Virus record (IMG/VR): IMGVR_UViG_3300027714_000004
Span: 62,001-126,000 of that record
Strand: one strand, 5' to 3'
Source: a virus
DNA length: 64,000 nt
A program made the position numbers and the translations under genes. The stretch's first letter is position 1, and each line of letters opens with the position of its first letter. Of the stretch, positions 29,722-37,624 are shown piece after piece. The notes beneath the pieces are model-generated. The model worked only from the letters and a program-made list of their open reading frames with translations, was not told the origin of the DNA and did not search any database.

Positions 29722-29953
29722 ATTAAAACTCGAAGATAAACTGATCACCAAGAAGTCCTTCTCTTCTATGACAGAGAGTTTCGTGTTCCGGAACAGAATG
29801 ACCTATATGGATACTATAGTACATCTATGTGAAAAGAATAACCTAGAGTTAGAAGATGTTAAAAAATACTTGTCTACCACAATTGTGGAACATCTAGAAA
29901 GTGAAGCACGTCAGTTGAATTTCCTGCCAAAACAGAATCAACTAGACGTATAA
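29714..29953 (+). CDS. 33: gp33-like late-transcription co-activator, 79 aa
   Basis: In T4, gp33 bridges RNA polymerase and the sliding clamp so that gp55 can fire late promoters. The block MTYMDTIVHLCEKNNLELEDVKKYL and EARQLNFLP (parts MTYMDTIVHLCEK, DVKKYL) matches the short gp33 proteins annotated in marine T4-like phages. The location directly before gp32 fits the T4 order 33-59-32. The presence of many TATAAATA promoters in the window agrees. No gp59 lies between. Confidence 0.72.
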   Translation: MDELKLEDKLITKKSFSSMTESFVFRNRMTYMDTIVHLCEKNNLELEDVKKYLSTTIVEHLESEARQLNFLPKQNQLDV

Positions 29954-29980
29954 GTAGTACTGCCCTTATGGGTAATCTCA

Positions 29981-30002
29981 TACATTGTTTATACATTGTT
30001 TA
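29981..30002 (+). repeat. 11-bp tandem repeat in the gp32 leader
   Basis: TACATTGTTTA occurs twice head-to-tail (29981-29991, 29992-30002) in the AT-rich 5' region of gp32. T4 gp32 represses its own translation by binding its unstructured leader; this repeat may play that part. Confidence 0.6.
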
Positions 30003-30032
30003 TATTTAAGTTAATATTATTAAGGAAGTTTT

Positions 30033-30977
30033 ATGTCTTTTGCAAACCTCAAGTCCAAGTCTATGGACATCTCAAAGCTAGTCACCGCTGCAAACGTAGC
30101 AACCGGACAAGCAAGTAACACAAACAAATATCAAGACGATCGCAAGTGGAAGCCTACTGTTGATGAACAGGGTAATGGCTACGCAGTTATTCGTTTTCTT
30201 CCTGCTACTGAAGGTCAAGATCTTCCGTGGGTACGCTACTGGGATCACGCCTTTAAAGGTATTACCGGACAGTGGTACATCGAACGTTCATTGACTACAC
30301 TAGGTCAGAACGATCCATTAGGTGAGTTGAACTCTCGTCTATGGAACTCAGGTATCGAAGAAGACAAGGAAACTGCACGTAAGCAGAAGCGCCGTCTGCA
30401 CTACGTTACTAACATCCAAGTTATTAACGACCCCGCAAACCCTGCCAACAACGGTAAGGTAATGATCTACGAGTTCGGTAAGAAGATCTTTGATAAGATC
30501 ATGGATCAGATGCAACCAGAATTTCCTGGCGAGACTCCGGTCAATCCTTTCGACTTCTGGACAGGTGCTGATTTCGAACTGAAGATTCGTAAAGTTGCGG
30601 GTTACAGAAACTATGATAAGTCGGACTTCAAGTCGCCTTCTGCATTCCTAGGATCAGATGAGACTCAGTTGGAATCAGTGTATAACTCACTGTATGACTT
30701 AAACGAGTTCATTATCCCCAACTACCCGAACGCGTTTGACTCGAACTGGTTCAAGTCTTATGACGATCTCAAGTCTAAGTTGGAAACTGTACTAGGTCTT
30801 GCGACTGGTGCTGGGTCAACACTGAAGAACGAAGCATTAGCACAGACTGCTGAAGCTGCTCCGATTCGATCAGCAGTTGAACCTACTGTTGTCGCTGCTG
30901 CTCCTGCTGCGGTTGCTGCTGTCGCAGAAGAAGATGACACACTGTCTTACTTCGCGCAGATGGCTGCCGAAGATTAA
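30033..30977 (+). CDS. 32: gp32-type single-stranded DNA-binding protein, 314 aa
   Basis: Coats ssDNA in replication, recombination and repair. Matches gp32 at KWKPTVDEQGNGYAVIRFLP, PWVRYWDHAFKG, TNIQVINDPANPANNGKVMIY and FGKKIFDKI. It ends in an acidic tail (EEDDTLSYFAQMAAED), as needed for protein partners. The Cys/His zinc site of T4 gp32 is absent, as in related marine phages. Ribosome binding site AAGGAAG. A strong terminator follows. Confidence 0.93.
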   Translation: MSFANLKSKSMDISKLVTAANVATGQASNTNKYQDDRKWKPTVDEQGNGYAVIRFLPATEGQDLPWVRYWDHAFKGITGQWYIERSLTTLGQNDPLGELNSRLWNSGIEEDKETARKQKRRLHYVTNIQVINDPANPANNGKVMIYEFGKKIFDKIMDQMQPEFPGETPVNPFDFWTGADFELKIRKVAGYRNYDKSDFKSPSAFLGSDETQLESVYNSLYDLNEFIIPNYPNAFDSNWFKSYDDLKSKLETVLGLATGAGSTLKNEALAQTAEAAPIRSAVEPTVVAAAPAAVAAVAEEDDTLSYFAQMAAED

Positions 30978-31005
30978 TAATCCCAGTGTAGTGTGAAACC
31001 GGAAA

Positions 31006-31030
31006 GGGACTCGAAAGAGTCCCTTTTTTT
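31006..31030 (+). terminator. Rho-independent terminator after gp32
   Basis: GGGACTC (31006-31012), GAAA loop, GAGTCCC (31017-31023), seven T. It separates the gp32 unit from the convergent tape-measure operon. Confidence 0.93.
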
Positions 31031-32531
31031 ATACTGATCTTCCTTGGTCGAAGGGATCCGCAGAATTATTCGAAGCTACGAGTACAGGGGCAGGAGCACT
31101 AGCAGCAGGTGCCGCAGATGTTCTAGAACTATTATCCATCATGACGATGTTAGCAGTCGCTTTAACTACATCGTTCTCCTTGACTGCACTATTTAACTGA
31201 TTTGATCCAGTTGGTTTGTTGGTTGCTCCCGCCGCAGAAATATCGTCCTTACCATTGAGAAGGTAATCCAACCCCTTTCCAGACTCACCCCCCGAACCGA
31301 TCAATATCGCTAAGTTCGCAAAGGAGAATACTTCCTTAGCTCTTTTAAATACTCTAGCCATCATTTCGGTCATATTGGTGAAGACTTCTTTCATAAACTC
31401 TACTGGCGAATCTATGAAGTTTGCAATACCTTCTTTAATAGACTCGTACGCTGCACCGAAACTGAATGAGTCTAAGAACGCCGAGAATTTCTTGAATCCG
31501 AGTTTTTCGGATACCCAAGAGATTGCGTCCTTAACCATATCCGCAAGGTCGACAACAAAGAATTTTAATAGGTCGTCTATGATATTTTTGAGCGTACCGA
31601 AACCAAATTCACCGGACATTAAATCACTAACAATATTCTTACCTACGATGAATGCAGCTGCTAGAGGGGCGAATATTTTTGATACTAGTTTAAAAACTGA
31701 CCCAAAGGTTTTCGCGAAAGAACCAAATTTAGTTCCTAGTTTCTGAAAGAACTCCATCACCTTTGCGATAGGGCCAGTAGTTTTACTTCCTCCTGCAAAG
31801 GAAAGGGTTTTCCCCAGAACTTCGAAGGGTTTCATGAATGACTTAAATCTCTCGCTCACCTTCGCTATAACTTGACCTAACTTACTTTCGGTGAACATGA
31901 CCTTTAACTTAGTTCCCCATCCAGATATCATTTTACCGACAAAGGTGAAACCCTCTCTTACTTTACCGAGTCCAGTCATGAATACTTGTGTTATCGCCTT
32001 TCCGATTTCGATAGGGAATTTTACGATCTTGGATATGAATTTAGGTGTCAGGAACTTGATAATCGCACCTAACGGTTTGAATAGTCCTGATATAGATCCT
32101 GCAAGAGTACCCATTGCAACTGCCGCAAGAGATGCGAACAGTCCTAATCTAGTTAGCATCTCCGATGGTTTGTCGTCTTTCTTCGGGTCGTCCTCTTCCT
32201 TCGAGGCACCTATATTTTGAATAGCTTCCAACAGGGAACTTTGCCAGATCTTAGTTTCGTTTCTACTTTCCAGATCATCTCCGGATGTATTAGATCCACC
32301 TTTAGATAGGTTTCTACGGATGTAACCAAGATGACCAAACATCTGACTCAGAAGATTCTCGCTACGACCCACGCGCATAACGACATTTTCCATGACACCT
32401 TTCAGTGCCTCAGAATTGCTGGTCTGTACCTTAGTCTGGTTTTCTTGCCCGTCAATAAGCACTTTACTTTGTACGGACTGTCCATCGCGGACAGATTCTA
32501 GTTTACCAGATACTTCTTTGAGAGTTGCCAT
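31029..32531 (-). CDS. 29: Tail tape-measure / gp29-like protein, 500 aa
   Basis: Long helical protein with hydrophobic segments (LGLFASLAAVAMGTLAGSISG, IFAPLAAAFIVGKNI), repeated Lys/Phe-rich amphipathic helices and an Ala/Pro/Ser-rich tail. These are typical of tape-measure proteins that set tail length and occupy the tube lumen. It follows the tail-assembly chaperone genes in transcription order, as tape measures usually do. The size is near T4 gp29 (590 aa). Ribosome binding site AAGGGT. Confidence 0.78.
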   Translation of the reverse strand: MATLKEVSGKLESVRDGQSVQSKVLIDGQENQTKVQTSNSEALKGVMENVVMRVGRSENLLSQMFGHLGYIRRNLSKGGSNTSGDDLESRNETKIWQSSLLEAIQNIGASKEEDDPKKDDKPSEMLTRLGLFASLAAVAMGTLAGSISGLFKPLGAIIKFLTPKFISKIVKFPIEIGKAITQVFMTGLGKVREGFTFVGKMISGWGTKLKVMFTESKLGQVIAKVSERFKSFMKPFEVLGKTLSFAGGSKTTGPIAKVMEFFQKLGTKFGSFAKTFGSVFKLVSKIFAPLAAAFIVGKNIVSDLMSGEFGFGTLKNIIDDLLKFFVVDLADMVKDAISWVSEKLGFKKFSAFLDSFSFGAAYESIKEGIANFIDSPVEFMKEVFTNMTEMMARVFKRAKEVFSFANLAILIGSGGESGKGLDYLLNGKDDISAAGATNKPTGSNQLNSAVKENDVVKATANIVMMDNSSRTSAAPAASAPAPVLVASNNSADPFDQGRSV

Positions 32532-32534
32532 ATC

Positions 32535-32774
32535 TTACCCTTGTTGTTTTGCTCTTTCGTTTTTCTCTTTGATGTCTTCTATCAACATCGTCAAGTAAAT
32601 CTCTCTCTCCCACGGAATCATTGTTTCGACCTCTTCCAACGAGTAACTAAAATTATTAAGAAGCTGGAAGTTAACCTGATAGTAATTCATCAGGTTATCG
32701 TGAGAGAGATTAACTAAAAAAAATCGTCCATCCCCTTCAATGTTCTTTCGTTCTTGTGGGAGCAAGACGTACAT
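32535..32774 (-). CDS. gp51-like chaperone extension, probably made by -1 frameshift
   Basis: The frame is open from 32774, but the conserved part is LVNLSHDNLMNYYQVNFQLLNN onward, with ETMIPWEREIYLTMLIED, which is like small T4-like gp51 or GpT-type chaperone extensions. Neither possible ATG (32774; the Met of MNYYQ) has a ribosome binding site. The -1 frame joins the end of the gp26-like gene at a T TTT TTT slippery site, so the natural product is likely a gp26 fusion. Ends 3 bp before the tape measure start. Confidence 0.68.
   Translation of the reverse strand: MYVLLPQERKNIEGDGRFFLVNLSHDNLMNYYQVNFQLLNNFSYSLEEVETMIPWEREIYLTMLIEDIKEKNERAKQQG
32672..32723 (-). other. Candidate -1 frameshift signal
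   Basis: Read leftward: slippery T TTT TTT at 32723-32717 (0-frame gat ttt ttt), followed at once by the 0-frame TAG (32716-32714). Nineteen bases further on is a perfect 9-bp stem, TAACCTGAT (minus-strand left arm 32697-32689) with ATCAGGTTA (32680-32672), around an 8-nt loop. Confidence 0.7.
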
Positions 32775-33421
32775 TCAAATTCTATTGTTTGTGTTACTGA
32801 AGGTACCGAACTAATGAAGTTGGTGATCTTCTCGAACTGTTCTGAAGACATCGAATCTATGAATCCCATGACCTCTTCCTTGGACTCATCTTTCATAGAA
32901 ATTCTTTCTTCTTCGGTTAAGACTGAGTCGATACATGCTATGGAGAGCTGTAACATACTTTCCATTTCTGACTTTGAATCTAACAGGGTATCATTCGACA
33001 AGAAATCTTCGTATGATGGGTACTTCATCTTGATAGATATTTTATCGTTGAGTGCAATTACGCTATCTACAACTTCCCCTACTACTTCGACCTTGTCTAT
33101 ATCAACTTTGACTTCGTTCTCGGTTTCACATTCAGAGCATTTAGCATTTATATCTGCTGACTCACCGACAGATTTTGCACGTATCTTAGTGAATAGGTAA
33201 TCTACATCGAAAGTTGCCAAAGTTCCTTTAATAGGTTCTTCTATACAAGCTTCAATAGTATTCACCACAGAACGCAACATGTCCTTACGGTCTTGTGTTT
33301 CGTATGCGATCATCAGTGCTTTCTGTTCTTTAACTAGGAAGGGACGAAAGGTCGTCTGCTGTCCAGTTGATGGTACGGTAACAGTATAACTTGGGGTATC
33401 ATTCAGTTTTGGTAATGCCAT
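32714..33421 (-). CDS. 26: gp26-like baseplate/tail assembly chaperone, 235 aa
   Basis: Belongs to the T4_baseplate (gp26) type by FRPFLVKEQKALMIAYET near the start and RSVVNTIEACIEEPIKG. It carries a zinc ribbon formed by CSEC (mid-protein) and CTSC (near the end), flanking a variable helical part. It helps assemble the baseplate hub and tape measure. The gene ends in a run of eight T read leftward, giving the frameshift site described separately. Confidence 0.85.
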   Translation of the reverse strand: MALPKLNDTPSYTVTVPSTGQQTTFRPFLVKEQKALMIAYETQDRKDMLRSVVNTIEACIEEPIKGTLATFDVDYLFTKIRAKSVGESADINAKCSECETENEVKVDIDKVEVVGEVVDSVIALNDKISIKMKYPSYEDFLSNDTLLDSKSEMESMLQLSIACIDSVLTEEERISMKDESKEEVMGFIDSMSSEQFEKITNFISSVPSVTQTIEFECTSCSHKNERTLKGMDDFF

Positions 33422-33443
33422 GATTTATCCTATAATGTAATAA

Positions 33444-34064
33444 TTAAATATATTTTCCGAGATTGAGACTTATCTTGGGTTTTATCAGTTCTCTTTCATC
33501 CTTCACTACTTTCCATTTGGTGTAGGACAATTGTACCGAGAATTCTACTAGTTGGTCTGCTTCGTTAGACAAAGAGATCGCGTTCAATGATGTTGGGAAC
33601 GCATCTTCTAGTTCTACTGAGTATATAGAACTTCCTAATATATCGAAATCTATACTCAGTGGGCCGAGATCGAATCCGATCCTCATCTGAGGTTTGACAA
33701 GTTGATGTAAGGTGACCTTCTTCTGGTACTGATCCTTATATGCAATATTGCCTCTCTCTTCGTCAATCATCAACGATGTCCACTCGTCGAAGTACTTCTT
33801 CACGCCATAGTCGTTTAACATAATGAAGGTAAGGTTAACGTCCTCCATTAGAAACCCGTTAACGACCTTTTCATTGTACACTCCGACATTCCAATCAAGG
33901 GTTGTCAGTTGCTTGCCGGGCAGGTCAATAGACTTACATAGGACGTTAATGTCACGCCCACCCATGTCTTCTGTCAATGACGGTAAACCAATAGCAAACT
34001 GATTCGCCATGGCCATGCCATTTTTCTGTGCCAGTTTACTTTTTAAATCTTCTATCCCAGACAT
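33444..34064 (-). CDS. Tail-tube-fold protein (gp19/gp54-like), 206 aa
   Basis: The block LCKSIDLPGKQLTTLDWNVGVYNEKVVNGFL followed by VNLTFIMLNDYGVKKYFDEW (parts SIDLPGKQLTT, LTFIMLNDY, KKYFDEW) is the typical opening of tail-tube-like folds (aaxLPG..., then a strand and an FxxW helix). Its place among baseplate genes suggests a tube initiator (gp54-like) rather than the major tube protein. The call is made by fold pattern. Confidence 0.65.
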   Translation of the reverse strand: MSGIEDLKSKLAQKNGMAMANQFAIGLPSLTEDMGGRDINVLCKSIDLPGKQLTTLDWNVGVYNEKVVNGFLMEDVNLTFIMLNDYGVKKYFDEWTSLMIDEERGNIAYKDQYQKKVTLHQLVKPQMRIGFDLGPLSIDFDILGSSIYSVELEDAFPTSLNAISLSNEADQLVEFSVQLSYTKWKVVKDERELIKPKISLNLGKYI

Positions 34065-34067
34065 CGA

Positions 34068-34658
34068 TTAACCACCTATCATTTTCTTGGAGTCGCTGTA
34101 GACTTTCTTAGAGTTCGCCTTCTTGAACTGTGCGGTTGGTAAGAACGTAGCAATCTCCCACTCAGGTGCGGGTACCATTGCGAACTTACTTTGCACATGA
34201 TCAGTTAGGTAGTGCTTGAAACATGGTTTAAAATATTTCAACTTACTTGTTCTTGCCAACAACTCATATGACATCTTAAATCGAGTGGAGTTATTAAACT
34301 TATTGTTGTTAGTAATATCCATCAACGCATCCAACATCTTAGCACGTAGGATAGGTGGAAGGTAATGTAGGTTCAACCCATAGAACCCACCCTCGGCAGG
34401 CCCTACAACTATCACTAATGGAAACGTATCGTAGTACGGTAGTGTGTCCTTATGCTTGGGATCATAGAAGAACATGTACATACTACCAATAGTTTCTTGT
34501 GCAGTCTGTTGTAAAGGTTCTTCCTTCATCAGAGCATCTCTCTTGATACTACGAAGGTTCTTTATCTTATTCCGGAACCAATCACGCGATTCTTTGGTGC
34601 GAGGAGTGATACCTGCACGAAACGCTTGTAGTTCTAATCGTTGAAATATGTTAGACAT
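34068..34658 (-). CDS. Conserved T4-like virion or assembly protein, 196 aa
   Basis: Has blocks MYMFFYDPKHKDTLPYYDTFPL, GFYGLNLHYLPPILRAKMLD and KPCFKHYLTDHVQSKF (each conserved in marine T4-like genomes as I recall). In such genomes it lies near gp4 and gp53 and is sometimes annotated as DNA end protector gp2; I cannot confirm that. It has its own late promoter at 34686. Confidence 0.65.
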   Translation of the reverse strand: MSNIFQRLELQAFRAGITPRTKESRDWFRNKIKNLRSIKRDALMKEEPLQQTAQETIGSMYMFFYDPKHKDTLPYYDTFPLVIVVGPAEGGFYGLNLHYLPPILRAKMLDALMDITNNNKFNNSTRFKMSYELLARTSKLKYFKPCFKHYLTDHVQSKFAMVPAPEWEIATFLPTAQFKKANSKKVYSDSKKMIGG

Positions 34659-34685
34659 GAATGATTCCGTTAAAATTCTTACTTC

Positions 34686-34693
34686 TATTTATA
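34686..34693 (-). promoter_or_regulatory. T4-type late promoter, leftward
   Basis: TATAAATA on the minus strand, 28 bp upstream of the ATG at 34658, overlapping the stop of the gene at 34689-35267. Confidence 0.75.
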
Positions 34694-35267
34694 CAGAAAA
34701 CATCCATTGATTTGAATCAAGTGTGTAGTCTTTCGATACAAAGTTGACTAACTTACTGATATCGTCGTATGCTACATCTAATACTAGGAACTGTTTATTC
34801 CTAATAGGGTCACTGGTGAACCACTTTATGGCTGTTGATTGATGTTGAACTCTATATGTCATCCACTCCCACACTACTTCTCTGGGGGTGAGGGGTTTCC
34901 CTGCAACCATTACCTGCTGACACTTCTCCAGTAGAGGAGAACTCATCCTACTCGCTAACCAACTCGCTTCGGTAACATAGTTTAATATAAAGTATGCATC
35001 CGGATACGCCTCGTACAGTTGTCGGTAGTATTGGTTACCTTCGATGTAGTCGTCGTTTTCAAAATAAGTCATCTCGGTATAGACAACACTGTCACTGATG
35101 GTGAGTAGTGGATCGTTACCTGCTACGAGGTTACGTTTGATAGTCTTCGCAAGATTTCTTCTGCCCGAACTTACGCTTGCGACAGAGCAACCGCTGTCTC
35201 GCATAAGATCGCTTAATGGTTGGTTGGCTGAATGATCCATACCAATGAAGAATATTTTAGGGTTCAT
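34689..35267 (-). CDS. Sulfotransferase-like protein lacking the PAPS loop, 192 aa
   Basis: The order PKIFFIGMDHSANQPLSDLM, YFILNYVTEASWLASRM and KQFLVLDVAYDDISKLVNFV resembles bacterial and phage sulfotransferases (kIFxIGxxRxGTtsL ... fILtxRdpexWlxSr ... LLvldl). The RxGT 5'-phosphosulfate loop is replaced by HSANQP, and the RDP is lost. It may be a degenerate or divergent enzyme. It is set between gp4 and structural genes. Confidence 0.5.
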   Translation of the reverse strand: MNPKIFFIGMDHSANQPLSDLMRDSGCSVASVSSGRRNLAKTIKRNLVAGNDPLLTISDSVVYTEMTYFENDDYIEGNQYYRQLYEAYPDAYFILNYVTEASWLASRMSSPLLEKCQQVMVAGKPLTPREVVWEWMTYRVQHQSTAIKWFTSDPIRNKQFLVLDVAYDDISKLVNFVSKDYTLDSNQWMFSV

Positions 35268-35776
35268 TTCTTTTTCTTTCTAAAAGGTGCTAGTTTCTTT
35301 AGGGGTTTCTTGGTACGCATCTTCTGGGTAGACTTGGGCATGATGCCCATAGCAGTCAGTTCCTTCTCAGTCCATATCTCGAAGTGGTACCCACGATCAT
35401 CTGCATACTTCTTAGCAGCCTTCCACTTGGATTGGTTCTTGATGTATGTCATACCTTCGTTCAGGATGGTTCGACGAGACTTACCTTGTTTACGTTCAGG
35501 TACCTTAGTCTCCTTGAAAGGTTTGACTTCAACTAGAACAACACGACCAGACTTGTACTTGATAACAAAGTCCATGAAGTATCGGTGTGGTCGGTTGTCT
35601 GTTTCGCAGATGTAAGGTAGCACGAGCTCCTCGGACATCCATTGTACTACGTCCAAACTGTCGTCACACCACTTCATTACGTAGCGTTCCCACCCCGAAC
35701 GGTAGACAACGTTGTCCGCATCCCCAGCATACTTCTCAGGGTTCTTTGGTTTGTATCTACCTTTATATGTTTTCAT
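35264..35776 (-). CDS. 4: gp4 head-completion protein (nuclease-like fold), 170 aa
   Basis: Needed for joining heads to tails in T4 (gene 50/4). Clear match: NVVYRSGWERYVMKWCDDSLDVVQWMSEE (start and end parts YRSGWERYVMKWCD and VVQWMSEE), HRYFMDFVIKYKSG and VLVEVKPFKET. The D...ExK arrangement resembles a PD-(D/E)xK nuclease. Basic C-terminus. First gene of the leftward late operon. Confidence 0.9.
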   Translation of the reverse strand: MKTYKGRYKPKNPEKYAGDADNVVYRSGWERYVMKWCDDSLDVVQWMSEELVLPYICETDNRPHRYFMDFVIKYKSGRVVLVEVKPFKETKVPERKQGKSRRTILNEGMTYIKNQSKWKAAKKYADDRGYHFEIWTEKELTAMGIMPKSTQKMRTKKPLKKLAPFRKKKK

Positions 35777-35789
35777 TCTGAATTATATG

Positions 35790-35797
35790 TATAAATA
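35790..35797 (+). promoter_or_regulatory. T4-type late promoter, rightward
   Basis: TATAAATA; expected start about 35803, driving gp48 and the baseplate operon from 35832. Confidence 0.82.
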
Positions 35798-35806
35798 GTG
35801 TAACTA

Positions 35807-35814
35807 TATTTATA
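35807..35814 (-). promoter_or_regulatory. T4-type late promoter, leftward
   Basis: TATAAATA on the minus strand; expected start about 35800, driving gp4 and the leftward late operon. The two -10 elements are only 9 bp apart and the two start sites cross over. Confidence 0.78.
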
Positions 35815-35831
35815 AACATAGGTTTACCCTT

Positions 35832-36899
35832 ATGGCAGATCCAAAAGAACCAGAAGTAAAGAAAAGAGACCTTAAAGAGACGGAGTCTCTATATTACCCC
35901 TTTCATAAGAATGAGAGGTATGGTGCCTGTATCACATTCCATCCTAAAATTCTAATTGCACCAGAAGTCGATGGGACAATGGATGAGCAAGGCCTTCGTG
36001 AAATGATTGCCGATAAGAAGCGGAAAGACAAAAAGGCATTAGATGAACTCGAAGAGAAAGTGAAAAACGGGGAAGCGACTCAGGAACAACTTGATGAAGC
36101 TCGTATAGCGATGGAGAACAAGTACTCTTCTATTGCGAATGTCTCTAAAAGCAGTCTTCTTCAAAAAACCAAGACAGATTCTAATAAGAGAGTGAAGTTG
36201 TACCTACCTGTTGGGTTATCGACTACCGATGGTCTATCGTACACCAATGTTGATTTGGGTATGACTGGTGCCGCCGGTCTTGCGGCATTAGAAAGTGGTT
36301 CTGGATTGTCCGGAATGGTTGGTAGTGCTCTGAAAAATGGATTCCAGTCCGTTACTGATTTATTCGCAGGGAATATCGGTGGTAACGATTTAGGTAAGTT
36401 GGCTGCGGTTCGAGGTTCACAGAGTCTACTAGGTAAGGCAATGCCCGAAGAGTTGAGAAATGCGGTCACCCTTGCAGCTGGTGTTACGATCAACCCTAAC
36501 ACCCGTGCCATGTTCAAGGGAGTTGCTTTGAGGGAATTTCAATTCCAGTTCAAGTTCATCCCTAGATCAGCGGAAGAGGCGCGAGAGGTTGAAGCGATCA
36601 TCTATAGGTTTAGAGAGTTTGCATATCCCGAAAGTCTGGAACTGACTAGTGGTGTTAGTGCGGGTTACAAATACCCCAACATGTTTTCAATAAACCTAGA
36701 CTACTATAATGGAGAAAATCCAGAAGGTATTCCTATTGGTACCAAAATAAAAGATTGCTACTTGAAGTCTATCACTACGAACTACAACTCCTCTTCTCAG
36801 GCATACCACAAAGATGGTAAACCAGTAGAGTACGATTTGACTCTAAGTTTCACAGAAGATGTAGCACTCAACAAGAAAGATATTAAGGACGGTTACTAA
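35832..36899 (+). CDS. 48: gp48 baseplate tail-tube cap protein, 355 aa
   Basis: In T4, gp48 and gp54 link baseplate and tail tube. The segment PNTRAMFKGVALREFQFQFKFIPRSAEEA (parts NTRAMFKGV, FQFQFKFIPRS) with a following IIYRFREFAYPE is the family core. The C-terminal KDCYLKSITTNYN and YDLTLSFTEDVAL match too. Length is close to T4 gp48 (364). Stop overlaps the gp53 start. Confidence 0.85.
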   Translation: MADPKEPEVKKRDLKETESLYYPFHKNERYGACITFHPKILIAPEVDGTMDEQGLREMIADKKRKDKKALDELEEKVKNGEATQEQLDEARIAMENKYSSIANVSKSSLLQKTKTDSNKRVKLYLPVGLSTTDGLSYTNVDLGMTGAAGLAALESGSGLSGMVGSALKNGFQSVTDLFAGNIGGNDLGKLAAVRGSQSLLGKAMPEELRNAVTLAAGVTINPNTRAMFKGVALREFQFQFKFIPRSAEEAREVEAIIYRFREFAYPESLELTSGVSAGYKYPNMFSINLDYYNGENPEGIPIGTKIKDCYLKSITTNYNSSSQAYHKDGKPVEYDLTLSFTEDVALNKKDIKDGY

Positions 36900-37624
36900 T
36901 GTCATATTTCAGATCCTTTCCCACAGTAGCGTACGTGTACGGTGATGGTAATAGTATATCCTTGACGGATAACCTTGCTGCCTATGCAGAGATCATCGAT
37001 ACCGTGAAAGACAATACGTCATTCTATCAAGATTATTATATCCAGATAGGGGAAAGACCCGACCACGCTGCGTACACGTTGTACAAAAACCCTCTACTAC
37101 ACTGGACATTCTTTTTGATGAATCCTAAGTTGAGGGAGAGAGGATGGCCTGAACTCCAACATAAAGTGTTGGAGAAGGTTAAGTTGGACTATCCTAATAT
37201 TGTACTGACTACTCGTGACGAGATATTTGCTACGTTCAAAGTAGGTCAAGAGGTGACGGGACAAACGTCATTGGCGACTGGTGTGGTGGTTAGTAAGAAT
37301 CTGGATCTAGGTCAAGTTGTTATCAAAACAATCCTAGGTACCTTCGATCCCACCGGAGAACAAGTGAACTCCGTTGTGGGTCTCGACATAGAGATACTCC
37401 ATACTGTTTCTGTTGGCCCTGAGTACCTGTCTGCGAAACACTATACCGTGGATGGTGAACAGGTTAGTATCAATCCTTATATCGGCCCTAGTATAACTGA
37501 TTATGAAGTTACTCACTATGAGCACTACATATCCGAAAACGATGAACTAAAGCAAATACGAGCTTTAAAACCATCTACTATAAGGTCTATATCAAGGGCG
37601 TTTGCTGACGCTTTGGAGTCATAA
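36899..37624 (+). CDS. 53: gp53 baseplate wedge protein, 241 aa
   Basis: The N-terminal FYQDYYIQIGERPDHAAYTLYKNPLLHWTFFLMN region (parts ERPDHAAYTLY and LLHWTFFLMN) is the hallmark of gp53 proteins. The middle (about residues 105-190) is extra compared with T4 gp53 (196 aa) and reads as a small beta-domain (GQEVTGQTSLATGVVVS). TAATG overlap on both sides. Confidence 0.85.
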   Translation: MSYFRSFPTVAYVYGDGNSISLTDNLAAYAEIIDTVKDNTSFYQDYYIQIGERPDHAAYTLYKNPLLHWTFFLMNPKLRERGWPELQHKVLEKVKLDYPNIVLTTRDEIFATFKVGQEVTGQTSLATGVVVSKNLDLGQVVIKTILGTFDPTGEQVNSVVGLDIEILHTVSVGPEYLSAKHYTVDGEQVSINPYIGPSITDYEVTHYEHYISENDELKQIRALKPSTIRSISRAFADALES

